This document shows, piece after piece, positions 16,307-23,543 of a stretch of DNA of 64,000 nucleotides (within the stretch, counting starts at the first letter, position 1; every line of letters begins with the position of its first letter). The stretch spans positions 186,001 through 250,000 of the forward strand of contig DATGID010000062.1 in NCBI GenBank assembly GCA_035307385.1, in the 5' to 3' direction. The notes beneath the pieces are model-generated. The model was not told where the DNA came from. It worked only from the letters and a program-made list of their open reading frames with translations, and ran no database searches. The translations under genes were made by a program, and so were the position numbers. The stretch is from DATBHW01 sp035307385. Its GTDB lineage: Bacteria; Chloroflexota; Ktedonobacteria; Ktedonobacterales; DATBGS01.

Positions 16307-16723
16307 GAAGACCTCGGCATCTTCTAACTGGCAGCAGTGTTGTCTGGCGCTGCGCTCTGAGGAAAAAGTGCAGGCAGAGCAAGCCCGCTGCTTCCCGCCG
16401 GAGGGCAATTCGCACCTCATCATTCAGCGCGGCAGCGCTCCAGATGATGCGTGTGAAATGCCTCCACTCGCTGAAACGAGAGAGCATTTTTCAGGTAACA
16501 ACTGTGAAAAACTGAGGAAAAAAGTACCCCCTCTCTCCTGGCCCTCCTGGGAGGGCTGGCTGGCTTCTGGCCCCATGCCAGCCAGCTTTCCGGCGCCAGA
16601 GGAGAGAGAAAGAAGCGCCGCCGGGCTATTTTAAGCTCTTGACTGTTTCCCAGTCAGAGCGTATCCTCTGCACAGAGCGGAATGGATGGGTTCCGCCATC
16701 ATTTCAGAGGAGGAAATAACAGC
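16307..16723. other. Intergenic region with a large hairpin
   Basis: 417 bases with no supported gene. The main feature is the compound hairpin at 16531-16608 upstream of the small membrane protein; frames crossing it have no ribosome binding site. Confidence 0.5.
16531..16608. repeat. Compound inverted repeat
   Basis: Outer arms CTCTCTCCTGG (16531-16541) and CCAG-AG-GAGAGAG (16596-16608) enclose a perfect inner stem GCTGGCTGGC (16555-16564) / GCCAGCCAGC (16577-16586). It lies 116 bases before ATG 16724, either as a terminator or as a leader RNA. Confidence 0.5.
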
Positions 16724-16915
16724 ATGCGCAGCAGACTGGTCGGCATCATCGGTACTGTTCTCGGCCTCATCCTGGCGATCTTGGGTGTCTATCTCTGGTT
16801 CATCAGCTCCGTACCACACCACAAACTCGGCCCTGCCTTCCTGGTGGTCGGGGTCATCCTGCTGGCCTTTGGCGCCTGGGCCTATGTTGGCAGCGCCAGA
16901 GCCAAAGCCGCCTAG
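16724..16915 (+). CDS. Small two-helix membrane protein
   Basis: 63 residues: transmembrane helices at about 4-26 (LVGIIGTVLGLILAILGVYLW) and 35-55 (GPAFLVVGVILLAFGAWAYV), with a short basic tail. ATG 16724 is preceded by GGAGG at good spacing. It resembles many unnamed small membrane proteins and no function can be read from the sequence. A hairpin terminator follows 46 bases downstream. Confidence 0.7.
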   Translation: MRSRLVGIIGTVLGLILAILGVYLWFISSVPHHKLGPAFLVVGVILLAFGAWAYVGSARAKAA

Positions 16916-16961
16916 AAGTTCGAGAACGCCTCGCGCTTCGCACTTTTTACGCCTCTTCCCG

Positions 16962-17000
16962 CAGAGGGCTGCTCGCCGTTACCTGGCGAGCGGCCCTCTG
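16962..17000 (+). terminator. Hairpin after small membrane protein gene
   Basis: CAGAGGGCTGCTCGCC / GGCGAGCGGCCCTCTG with a seven-base loop and one T-G pair. No long T-tract follows. Confidence 0.55.
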
Positions 17001-17033
17001 TATGCTGATGCGGGCAGCCCATCAGCGATTTGC

Positions 17034-17062
17034 TTGACGCTCTGCCGTCGATCTGCTAGGAT
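17034..17062 (+). promoter_or_regulatory. Sigma70-like promoter of the allH-like gene
   Basis: TTGACG (17034-17039), 17-base spacer, TAGGAT (17057-17062), 47 bases before the start codon. Confidence 0.6.
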
Positions 17063-17108
17063 GAGCGCAAGGCAGCCAGGAACTGCCAGGAAAGCCAGGG
17101 GAAAAAAC

Positions 17109-18080
17109 ATGGTCACGCTCTTGCTTCGCGTGCTTTCCCACAGCACCGCCATCCAACCGCTGCTAGATATTCCAACCACGCGAGGCAGTGTCCAAAGTGT
17201 GTTTCCGCGCGCCGCAAACCTCTTGTTTGGAAGCCGATTGCTGACCTTGCACGCGCGCGATACCCCTTGCGCGCCGAACGGATTGGTCCTGCCACTGCGC
17301 GCGGGACAGGGACCGCTGGCCGATCTCCAGACCGGCATGGCCGTCATCATCGAGCGGGGCACCATCTACATTCCAACCCCCAGCCTGCGCCTGAGCACCC
17401 AGAACAGCCAACCCTGGAATCCTCGGCCACACCTGGAACCTGGCGCGTGCCCACCAGAGCGCCTGGAACGCAATCTGGAACGGCTGACCACCTTGATGGC
17501 GGGAAAAGCCTCCAGAGATGGATTGGCGGCGCTGGCAAACTTGCCGGTTGACGCCGCAGGCGTCAGTGCATCAGCAGAAGCCGAGGCATCCGCTGATGAA
17601 TCGTTTCTGCTGCACACTGCCCGGTCCGCCGCAGCGCTGTTACTGGACGGCGTGATTCACCAGAACCACCAGGCAATGCGCCAGGGAGCCAGCACCCTCA
17701 CCGGTCTGGGGCCGGGACTCACGCCATCTGGCGATGATCTGCTGATTGGATTTATGGCTGCCACCAGCGTGCTGAATGCGCCGCTCGGACTCAGCAGCGA
17801 TTTTTATCAGCGCTTGCATATGGAACTCCTGACCATTGCACGCGGACGCACCAACAAGCTGAGCATCACCTGGATGGAATACGCCAGGCAAGGCGAGGTG
17901 GCCGAACACCTGGGGCACCTTTTTCACGCGCTCGTAGGCGATAACGCTCGTCTGCTAGAGGACGCCGCGCTGACGGTTTTGAAAAGCGGCGCAACCTCCG
18001 GCGGCGATCTCCTGGCTGGCATCATCCTGGGGAGTCGCTGCCTGATCGAGCAGCACAGGCTAGAACAAGCGAGAGGTTGA
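17109..18080 (+). CDS. allH: DUF2877 protein, AllH-like subunit of oxamate carbamoyltransferase
   Basis: 323 residues ending in a canonical DUF2877 region: TLTGLGPGLTPSGDDLLIGFMAA, then ARGRTNKLSITWMEYARQGE and SGATSGGDLLAGIILG. E. coli YlbF/AllH, FdrA/AllF and YlbE/AllG have been assigned to oxamate carbamoyltransferase, which turns oxalurate and phosphate into oxamate and carbamoyl phosphate in anaerobic allantoin breakdown. Homologues of all three lie within 6.5 kb here. ATG 17109 follows CAGGGGA. A good promoter precedes it. Its stop codon sits exactly at the right end of an IS200/IS605 remnant, which separates it from the regulator and partners. The reaction of this particular enzyme is inferred from family and context. 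Confidence 0.8.
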   Translation: MVTLLLRVLSHSTAIQPLLDIPTTRGSVQSVFPRAANLLFGSRLLTLHARDTPCAPNGLVLPLRAGQGPLADLQTGMAVIIERGTIYIPTPSLRLSTQNSQPWNPRPHLEPGACPPERLERNLERLTTLMAGKASRDGLAALANLPVDAAGVSASAEAEASADESFLLHTARSAAALLLDGVIHQNHQAMRQGASTLTGLGPGLTPSGDDLLIGFMAATSVLNAPLGLSSDFYQRLHMELLTIARGRTNKLSITWMEYARQGEVAEHLGHLFHALVGDNARLLEDAALTVLKSGATSGGDLLAGIILGSRCLIEQHRLEQARG

Positions 18081-18127
18081 CACTCCCCATGCCAAAGGGC
18101 AGAGGATTCTTCCTTCATCCAGCCAAC

Positions 18128-18379
18128 TTAACAGCGTGCAATCGCTTGCCACGCCCGATCTGCTGCTGCTTGACGGGCCATCGAATTGAGCCGAGCGGCA
18201 AAAGGGAACACTTGTGCCAATTGGGCACAGAGAGCTTGCAGATCGTTCTTGCCAACATACTGCCCATCCATCCAGAGCCGGAGCGCCTTGTTGCGCACAA
18301 ACTGCGTCGTGCGAATGGCCTCAACAATCGCCATCCGCTGGGTCTGGTTGGTCCGCAGTTTGTATTCCAAGATCAGCAT
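18128..18379 (-). pseudogene. tnpB: Truncated TnpB (IS605 OrfB) N-terminal fragment
   Basis: 83 residues similar to the start of TnpB: MLILEYKLRTNQTQRMAIVE, then RTTQFVRNKALRLWMDGQ and ARLNSMARQAAADRAWQAIA. A complete TnpB has about 400 residues with a RuvC nuclease and zinc ribbon; all of that is missing here. The frame stops after AIARC, about 20 bases before the element's right-end sequence, so an internal deletion removed most of the gene. It cannot encode an active nuclease. It starts 4 bases after the stop of the small Arc-like gene. Confidence 0.75.
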
Positions 18380-18382
18380 ATG

Positions 18383-18550
18383 TCACTTCTGCTTCCGTTG
18401 GCGGCGGGCCAGATAATCCCGCACGGCCCAGAGGATTTCGCTGTTCATCGAGCGTCCTTCCTCCTTTGCCGCTTGTTTCAATTGAGCCGCCAATTCAGGC
18501 GGAAAGCGCACATTGATATTGGTAATAGCAGGTTTCTCTTGCTCGCTCAT
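18383..18550 (-). CDS. Arc-type ribbon-helix-helix DNA-binding protein
   Basis: 55 residues: a beta strand (NINVRFPPEL) followed by two helices (AAQLKQAAKEEGRSMNSEI and LWAVRDYLARRQRKQ), the plan of the Arc/MetJ fold. Such genes often accompany toxins or transposons as repressors. The next gene, 3 bases after its stop, is the tnpB fragment, so this may be a resident of the mobile element. ATG 18550 has no strong ribosome binding site in the bases upstream. It is intact in frame but may no longer have a target. Confidence 0.7.
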   Translation of the reverse strand: MSEQEKPAITNINVRFPPELAAQLKQAAKEEGRSMNSEILWAVRDYLARRQRKQK

Positions 18551-18652
18551 ATAGCTATTATGGCATCACAGTAGCTCTACTTCAAGTGCTGAGCGCGGCT
18601 ACATCCCTATGCCTAAAGGACGGGGCCTTCGCCGCGTAAGAAAGGTAACGCC

Positions 18653-20350
18653 ATGACATTCACGGTTCAAGATGCCTTGAAAGTCGGCCCGCTGCGCTCT
18701 GCCCGCGTGCTGGCAGGAACGGATGGATTGAATCATCCGCTCTCCTATGTCAATGTCATGGAAGTGCCCGACATTCTCAAATGGGTCAAACGCGATGAAC
18801 TGCTCCTGACCACCCTCTATCCCATGCGCGACATGACCATCTCGCCCGGCGAATTGGTGCGCGAACTCTCCCAGCGCCATCTCGCGGGCATTGCCGTGAA
18901 AATCGGGCGCTATGTCGATGGCGTGCCCGAGGAAATGGTCGAGGCCGCCGAACGCGAGCGCCTGCCGCTGCTGGAATTGCAAGCCGATGTGTCTTTTAAT
19001 GACATCATCAATTCACTGCTGGCGGAAATCCTGAATGCCCAGGCCAATCGCCTGCGCCATTCCCAGGATGTGCATCAGCGGTTCACTGATATTGTCCTGG
19101 CGGGCGGGGGCCTGGGCGAAATTGCCGAAAACCTGGCGGCGCTGCTGCAAAACCCGATTCTCATCGTCGGTCCGGAACGCCGCGTGCTGGCCGCCGCCGA
19201 AAGCGCCGAAAGCAATGGCTTGCTGGCGCAGCTTATCACCAAGCAGGGCGATCACCAGCAGTTGGAGGCCAGTGAACTCGGAGACGGCACAAAAAGCGCC
19301 AAAGCCGCCTCGACTACCCGGCGCATGCTCCACGTGGGCAACGAAACCATCCCCTGCGCGGTGCGCCCCATTCGGGTGGGCACGGCGTTCTATGGCTCAA
19401 TTATTGCTGTGCTAAGTAATCAGGAACTGAATGATGGCATGGTTATGGCAATCGATCACGCTGCAACGGTTGCAGCCATAGACATCATGAAACAACAAGC
19501 CATCCTGAATGTCGAGCGGCGTTTTCAGGCCGACTTCCTCGACGACCTACTCTCTGGACGCATCCAGTCGCGCGAAGCCGTTTCGGCCAGAGCCAGCGCG
19601 CTGGCCTGGAACCTTGACCGGCCCGCGCTGGTCATGGTCATCGCCTTTCATCGTGCAGGCCAGGACCCAGCGCAGCGCTGGCGCAACCATACGGCTTTCC
19701 GGCGCGAGGGCGTGCGGCTCATCGACCTGGCGCGCACCACGCTTCAGAAGCTTGATCGCAGCGTCATTCTGTGGGAGCGCTCTGACAGCCTGGTCGCGCT
19801 GCTCAGCGAACCTTGCGCCCGCCAGAATCAGCCCGCGCAGGTGCGCCAGGCCAGCATGCAGTTTGCCAAACATATCAACGAAGAACTGCATATCGCCGGG
19901 GGCGAAGACTGCTCGACCATCGGCGTGGGCCGCGCCTACAGCGACCCACTCAAGCTGCATCTGAGCTATGAAGAGGCGCGCCAGGCGCTGGTCATCGGGG
20001 CCAAGGTCTGGGGCAGCGGCACCTTCAGCCACTTTGAAGACCTGGGCGTCTATCGCATCCTGCATCATCACCCCGATAAAGCCGAACTGGACAGCTTCGC
20101 CGAAGAGGTGCTGGGCAAGCTGATCGAATATGATCGCAAACGCAACACCGATCTGGTCGAGACGCTGGATGTCTTGATGGACTGCAACCTCAACATCTCC
20201 GTCGCGGCGCGGCGTCTCTACCTGCATTACAACAGCCTGCGCTATCGCCTCCAAAAAATCGAAGAACTGATCGGCCCATTTGTCGACGACGCCCATCAGC
20301 GCTTCAACCTCCAGTTTGCGCTGCGCATCCGCAAGGCCAGGCAGCTTTAA
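18653..20350 (+). CDS. pucR: PucR family transcriptional regulator
   Basis: 565 residues. The N-terminal PucR ligand-sensing domain (about 5-125) reads TFTVQDALKVGPLRSARVLAG ... SYVNVMEVPDILKWV ... DELLLTTLYPM. A degenerate GGDEF-like/CdaR middle domain follows (about 290-430). The C-terminal HTH_30 (about 500-560) reads LDVLMDCNLNISVAARRLYLH then YNSLRYRLQKIEEL. PucR regulators respond to purine-catabolism intermediates such as allantoin. The gene heads a run with fdrA and allG, fitting control of ureide or oxalurate breakdown. Start ATG 18653 with GAAAGG upstream. Its upstream region is IS debris, so its original promoter may have been replaced. Confidence 0.93.
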   Translation: MTFTVQDALKVGPLRSARVLAGTDGLNHPLSYVNVMEVPDILKWVKRDELLLTTLYPMRDMTISPGELVRELSQRHLAGIAVKIGRYVDGVPEEMVEAAERERLPLLELQADVSFNDIINSLLAEILNAQANRLRHSQDVHQRFTDIVLAGGGLGEIAENLAALLQNPILIVGPERRVLAAAESAESNGLLAQLITKQGDHQQLEASELGDGTKSAKAASTTRRMLHVGNETIPCAVRPIRVGTAFYGSIIAVLSNQELNDGMVMAIDHAATVAAIDIMKQQAILNVERRFQADFLDDLLSGRIQSREAVSARASALAWNLDRPALVMVIAFHRAGQDPAQRWRNHTAFRREGVRLIDLARTTLQKLDRSVILWERSDSLVALLSEPCARQNQPAQVRQASMQFAKHINEELHIAGGEDCSTIGVGRAYSDPLKLHLSYEEARQALVIGAKVWGSGTFSHFEDLGVYRILHHHPDKAELDSFAEEVLGKLIEYDRKRNTDLVETLDVLMDCNLNISVAARRLYLHYNSLRYRLQKIEELIGPFVDDAHQRFNLQFALRIRKARQL

Positions 20351-20484
20351 TCCCTCCGGCTGGCAAGAGTGTGCGAATTGATGAGCGGCTTTCGTCACAT
20401 TTCCCAATGGACAGAAGCCCACCATGCTGCTTGAATAGAGGTTGTAATCTGCCCCTTCCGGCAACTTTTGACCCGAGGATACCC

Positions 20485-22065
20485 ATGGCAACACACCTGC
20501 TCGTCCGCCGAAACTTCTATTGTGATTCCGTCGCGCTGATGACTCTCTCACGCTCGCTGACCGCGCTGCCAGGCGTAGAAGATGCAGCGGCAGTCATGTC
20601 CACCGAGATGAATCAGACCTTGCTGCGCCAGGCTGGCTTGCTCCCTGAGGACACAGCGGGCGCGGAGATTGGCGGGCCAAACGATCTGCTGATCATCGTG
20701 CGCGCCTCCTCGGAGGAAGCCGCAGACGCCGCTCTGCAAGCCGCCGAGAGCGGGCTGCAAGCCCGGCGCAGCAGCGAAACGGGAACGCAGGCACAGCAGC
20801 GGCCCATCTCGCTGGAGCAGGCCATTCGTCGCCAGCCAGCGCTCAATCTGGCGTTTATCTCCGTGCCGGGGGCCTATGCCGCCATCGAAGCGCGCCAGGC
20901 GCTGCTGGACGGCTTGCATGTCTTGCTCTTCAGCGATAACGTCAGCCTGGAGCAAGAAATCGCGTTGAAAACGCTGGCGAACGAGCGCGGGCTGCTGCTG
21001 ATGGGGCCAGACTGCGGAACCGCCATCATCAACGGGGTCGGGCTGGGCTTTGCCAATGTCGTGCCGCGTGGCTCCATCGGCCTCGTCAGCGCCTCCGGCA
21101 CTGGCCTTCAGCAGGTGACGTGCCTGATCGCCGAATATGGGTCGGGTGTCTCCCAGGCGCTCGGCACAGGCGGGCGCGACCTCACGCAAGCCGTCGGCGG
21201 GCGCACGATGCTGGCGGGGCTGGAACTGCTGCAACAAGACCCCGCCACGCAGGTGATCGTCTTGCTCTCCAAGCCGCCCGCGCCGGAAGTCGCGCGGCGT
21301 GTCATCGAGCGCGCCGCGCAGGGCGCAAAACCCACCGTGATTGCCTTCCTCGGCGCGGAGCCAGGCGCTGCCGACACGCGGGGCGCAGCCCAGCTTCACT
21401 TTGCTGGCACACTCAGCGAGGCCGCGCGGCTGGCCGTGCAGTTGGCTGGCGGACAAGCGCCCCAGCCAGGCGAAGCTATGCCCGATGGTGTGCGCCGCGC
21501 CATTCAGCAGGCCAGGACAGCCCTCAAGCCGGGGCAGCGCTTTGTGCGCGGCATTTTTTCGGGGGGCACGCTCTGCGATGAGGCCATGGCCGAGCTTTGC
21601 GCCAGCCTTGGCCCTATCTACTCGAATATTCCGCTGCGCCCCGACTGGCGTCTGCCCGATGCGAAGGTGAGCCAGCAGCATACTGCCATTGACTTTGGCA
21701 GCGACGAGTTCACCGTCGGACGCCCACACCCCATGATCGACGCTGGCCTGCGTCTGCGGCGTCTCGCCCAGGAGGCCGCCGACCCGGCAACGGCAGTCAT
21801 CTTGCTCGATATCGTGCTGGGCTTTGGCGCGCATGCCGATCCCGCCAGCGAGTTTGCCCCCGCCATCGAGCGCGCCAAAGCCGCCGCCGCTGAAGATGGC
21901 CGCTCGCTCGTCTGCATCGTCTCACTCTGCGGGACCGCGCAAGACCCGCAGGGGTTGGCGGAGCAACGCGCCGCGCTCGCCAGAGCAGGCGCGCTCGTCT
22001 TCGCCGAAAATGCCCAGGCCGCGCGGGTCGCCGCCGCCATCGTCAGCGAGCAGCAGGGCGCATAG
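20485..22065 (+). CDS. fdrA: FdrA/AllF-like acyl-CoA synthetase family protein
   Basis: 526 residues. N-terminal segment HLLVRRNFYCDSVALMTLSR and then VEDAAAVMSTEMN are typical for FdrA. Two CoA-binding/ligase-type Rossmann regions follow (HVLLFSDNVSLEQEIALK, LMGPDCGTAIINGVGLGFAN; GSIGLVSASGTGLQQV ... GTGGRDL). The C-terminal half has the ligase-CoA-like SGGTLCDEAMAELC and LLDIVLGFGAHADPA. In E. coli this is the large subunit of oxamate carbamoyltransferase. Start ATG 20485 is supported by GAGG seven bases ahead. It is 134 bases after pucR, and allG follows after 53 bases. Confidence 0.9.
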   Translation: MATHLLVRRNFYCDSVALMTLSRSLTALPGVEDAAAVMSTEMNQTLLRQAGLLPEDTAGAEIGGPNDLLIIVRASSEEAADAALQAAESGLQARRSSETGTQAQQRPISLEQAIRRQPALNLAFISVPGAYAAIEARQALLDGLHVLLFSDNVSLEQEIALKTLANERGLLLMGPDCGTAIINGVGLGFANVVPRGSIGLVSASGTGLQQVTCLIAEYGSGVSQALGTGGRDLTQAVGGRTMLAGLELLQQDPATQVIVLLSKPPAPEVARRVIERAAQGAKPTVIAFLGAEPGAADTRGAAQLHFAGTLSEAARLAVQLAGGQAPQPGEAMPDGVRRAIQQARTALKPGQRFVRGIFSGGTLCDEAMAELCASLGPIYSNIPLRPDWRLPDAKVSQQHTAIDFGSDEFTVGRPHPMIDAGLRLRRLAQEAADPATAVILLDIVLGFGAHADPASEFAPAIERAKAAAAEDGRSLVCIVSLCGTAQDPQGLAEQRAALARAGALVFAENAQAARVAAAIVSEQQGA

Positions 22066-22118
22066 GGCCGAACGTGCCCACCAGAGCGCTAGCCAGGAAA
22101 GTTTCAGAGGAGCACCTT

Positions 22119-23528
22119 ATGGCCGAAGAGAGCCTTTTTAGCAGCGAGCTACAGGTCGCCAACGTTGGCCTGGATTTATTTGCCGAAACCCTGGTCGCTC
22201 AGGGCATCGAGCCAGTGCGCGTGGAGTGGCGACCGCCCGCCGATGGCATGGGCGGCGAACTCTGGCAAACCCTCGCCGCAGCCCGCATTGCCGCCGCCAA
22301 CGAGCGCGCCGTGCGCCGCATGCTGGAGGCGCGTCCGGTCCTGGTGGATGTGCGTCAGGCCAGCGAGGTCTTGCCCGGCATGAGCAAGCATACACTCTTT
22401 CACGCTGGCCCACCGGTCACCTGGGAGCGCATGTGTGGCCCGCTGCGCGGCGCGGTGATCGGCGCGCTGCTCTATGAAGAACTGGCCCACACCGAGCAGG
22501 AAGCGCTCGCGCTCGTCGAACGCGGCGAAATCGAGTTTTCGCCCTGCCATCATCATCAGGCCGTCGGGCCGATGGCAGGCGTCATCTCCGCCTCTATGCC
22601 GGTCTATGTGCTGGAAAATCAAACGCACGGCAACCGCGCTTTCTCTAATCTCAATGAGGGACTGGGCAAGGTGCTGCGCTATGGAGCCAATGACCAGGAA
22701 GTGCTTGATCGGCTGCGCTGGATGCGCGACGTGCTGGGGCCAGCGCTGAGCCAGGCCATTCGCGCCTCTGGCGGCGTGGACGTGAAGCAGCATACCGCGC
22801 AGGCGCTTCAGATGGGCGACGAGTGCCATAATCGCAACCGCGCCGCCAGTTCCATCCTCATCCGCACGCTGGCTCCGTTCCTGGTGGAAACCAGCCAATC
22901 CCCTCAGGAAACCGCGAGCATCCTGCGCTTCATGGGCGGCAATCAGCACTTCTATCTCAACATCTCGATGGCTGCTTGTAAAGCCTCCGCAGATGCCGCC
23001 AGCGGCGAACCGTTCAGCAGCCTGGTCACGACGATGGCCCGCAACGGCACCGACTTTGGCATCAGGGTCAGCGGGCTGGGCGACCGCTGGTACACCGGCC
23101 AGGCGCAGCAGGTACGCGGCCTCTATTTTACCGGCTTCAGCGAGGCAGACGCCAACCCCGACATCGGCGACAGCACCATCTCGGAGACCGTCGGCATCGG
23201 CGCGTTTGCCATGGCCGCCGCGCCCGCCATCGCGCAGTTTGTTGGCGGCACGCCCGCCGATGCTCTGCGCTACACGCTGGACATGTATGACATCACCCTG
23301 GCCGAAGATGGCAATATGGCGATTCCGTCGCTCGACTTTCGCGGCGCGCCCGCTGGCATCGATGTGCGCAAGGTGGTGCATCTGAACCGCCCACCCATCA
23401 TCAACACCGGCATCGCGCATCGTTTGCCAGGCATCGGCCAGATCGGCGCGGGCATCGTCGAGCCGCCCATGACCTGCTTCACCCAGGCATTGGCCGACCT
23501 GGCAAAAGCGGTACAGCCAGCGCCGTGA
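22119..23528 (+). CDS. allG: DUF1116 protein, AllG-like subunit of oxamate carbamoyltransferase
   Basis: 469 residues of DUF1116 (YlbE/YahG): SSELQVANVGLDLFAETL, VEWRPPADGM, FSPCHHHQAVGPMAGVISAS, NRALFSNLNEGLGKVLRYG-type (here NRAFSNLNEGLGKVLRYG), then HQ-like VDVKQHTAQALQMGDECHNRN. The conserved His/Asp/Asn clusters are intact. Start ATG 22119 follows AGAGGAG at six bases. Last gene of the cluster; the convergent SPFH gene begins 15 bases after its stop. Carbamate kinase (arcC), which completes the E. coli cluster, is absent here. Confidence 0.9.
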   Translation: MAEESLFSSELQVANVGLDLFAETLVAQGIEPVRVEWRPPADGMGGELWQTLAAARIAAANERAVRRMLEARPVLVDVRQASEVLPGMSKHTLFHAGPPVTWERMCGPLRGAVIGALLYEELAHTEQEALALVERGEIEFSPCHHHQAVGPMAGVISASMPVYVLENQTHGNRAFSNLNEGLGKVLRYGANDQEVLDRLRWMRDVLGPALSQAIRASGGVDVKQHTAQALQMGDECHNRNRAASSILIRTLAPFLVETSQSPQETASILRFMGGNQHFYLNISMAACKASADAASGEPFSSLVTTMARNGTDFGIRVSGLGDRWYTGQAQQVRGLYFTGFSEADANPDIGDSTISETVGIGAFAMAAAPAIAQFVGGTPADALRYTLDMYDITLAEDGNMAIPSLDFRGAPAGIDVRKVVHLNRPPIINTGIAHRLPGIGQIGAGIVEPPMTCFTQALADLAKAVQPAP

Positions 23529-23543
23529 ACGTCAGCAGCCGCG

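Larger units (their letters stand above)
18078..18633 (-). mobile_element. Remnant of an IS200/IS605-type element
   Basis: On the minus strand the segment holds an Arc-like gene, a truncated tnpB, and then a typical right-end sequence (CCTCTGCCCTTTGGCATGGGG, 18106-18086). A second, diverged copy of the same end (CCCCGTCCTTTAGGCATAGGG) lies at 18624-18604, upstream of the Arc-like gene, in the same orientation. No tnpA is present. Boundaries are approximate. Two elements collapsed together by deletion would explain the duplicated end. Confidence 0.65.

Noticed and set aside
16686..17108. 142-residue N-terminal extension of the DUF2877 protein
   Set aside because: It overlaps the small membrane protein and a terminator; promoter and ribosome binding site support ATG 17109.
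18128..18379. Domesticated TnpB-like regulator
   Set aside because: Only the first 83 residues remain; the RuvC and zinc-ribbon regions needed for RNA-guided DNA binding are missing.
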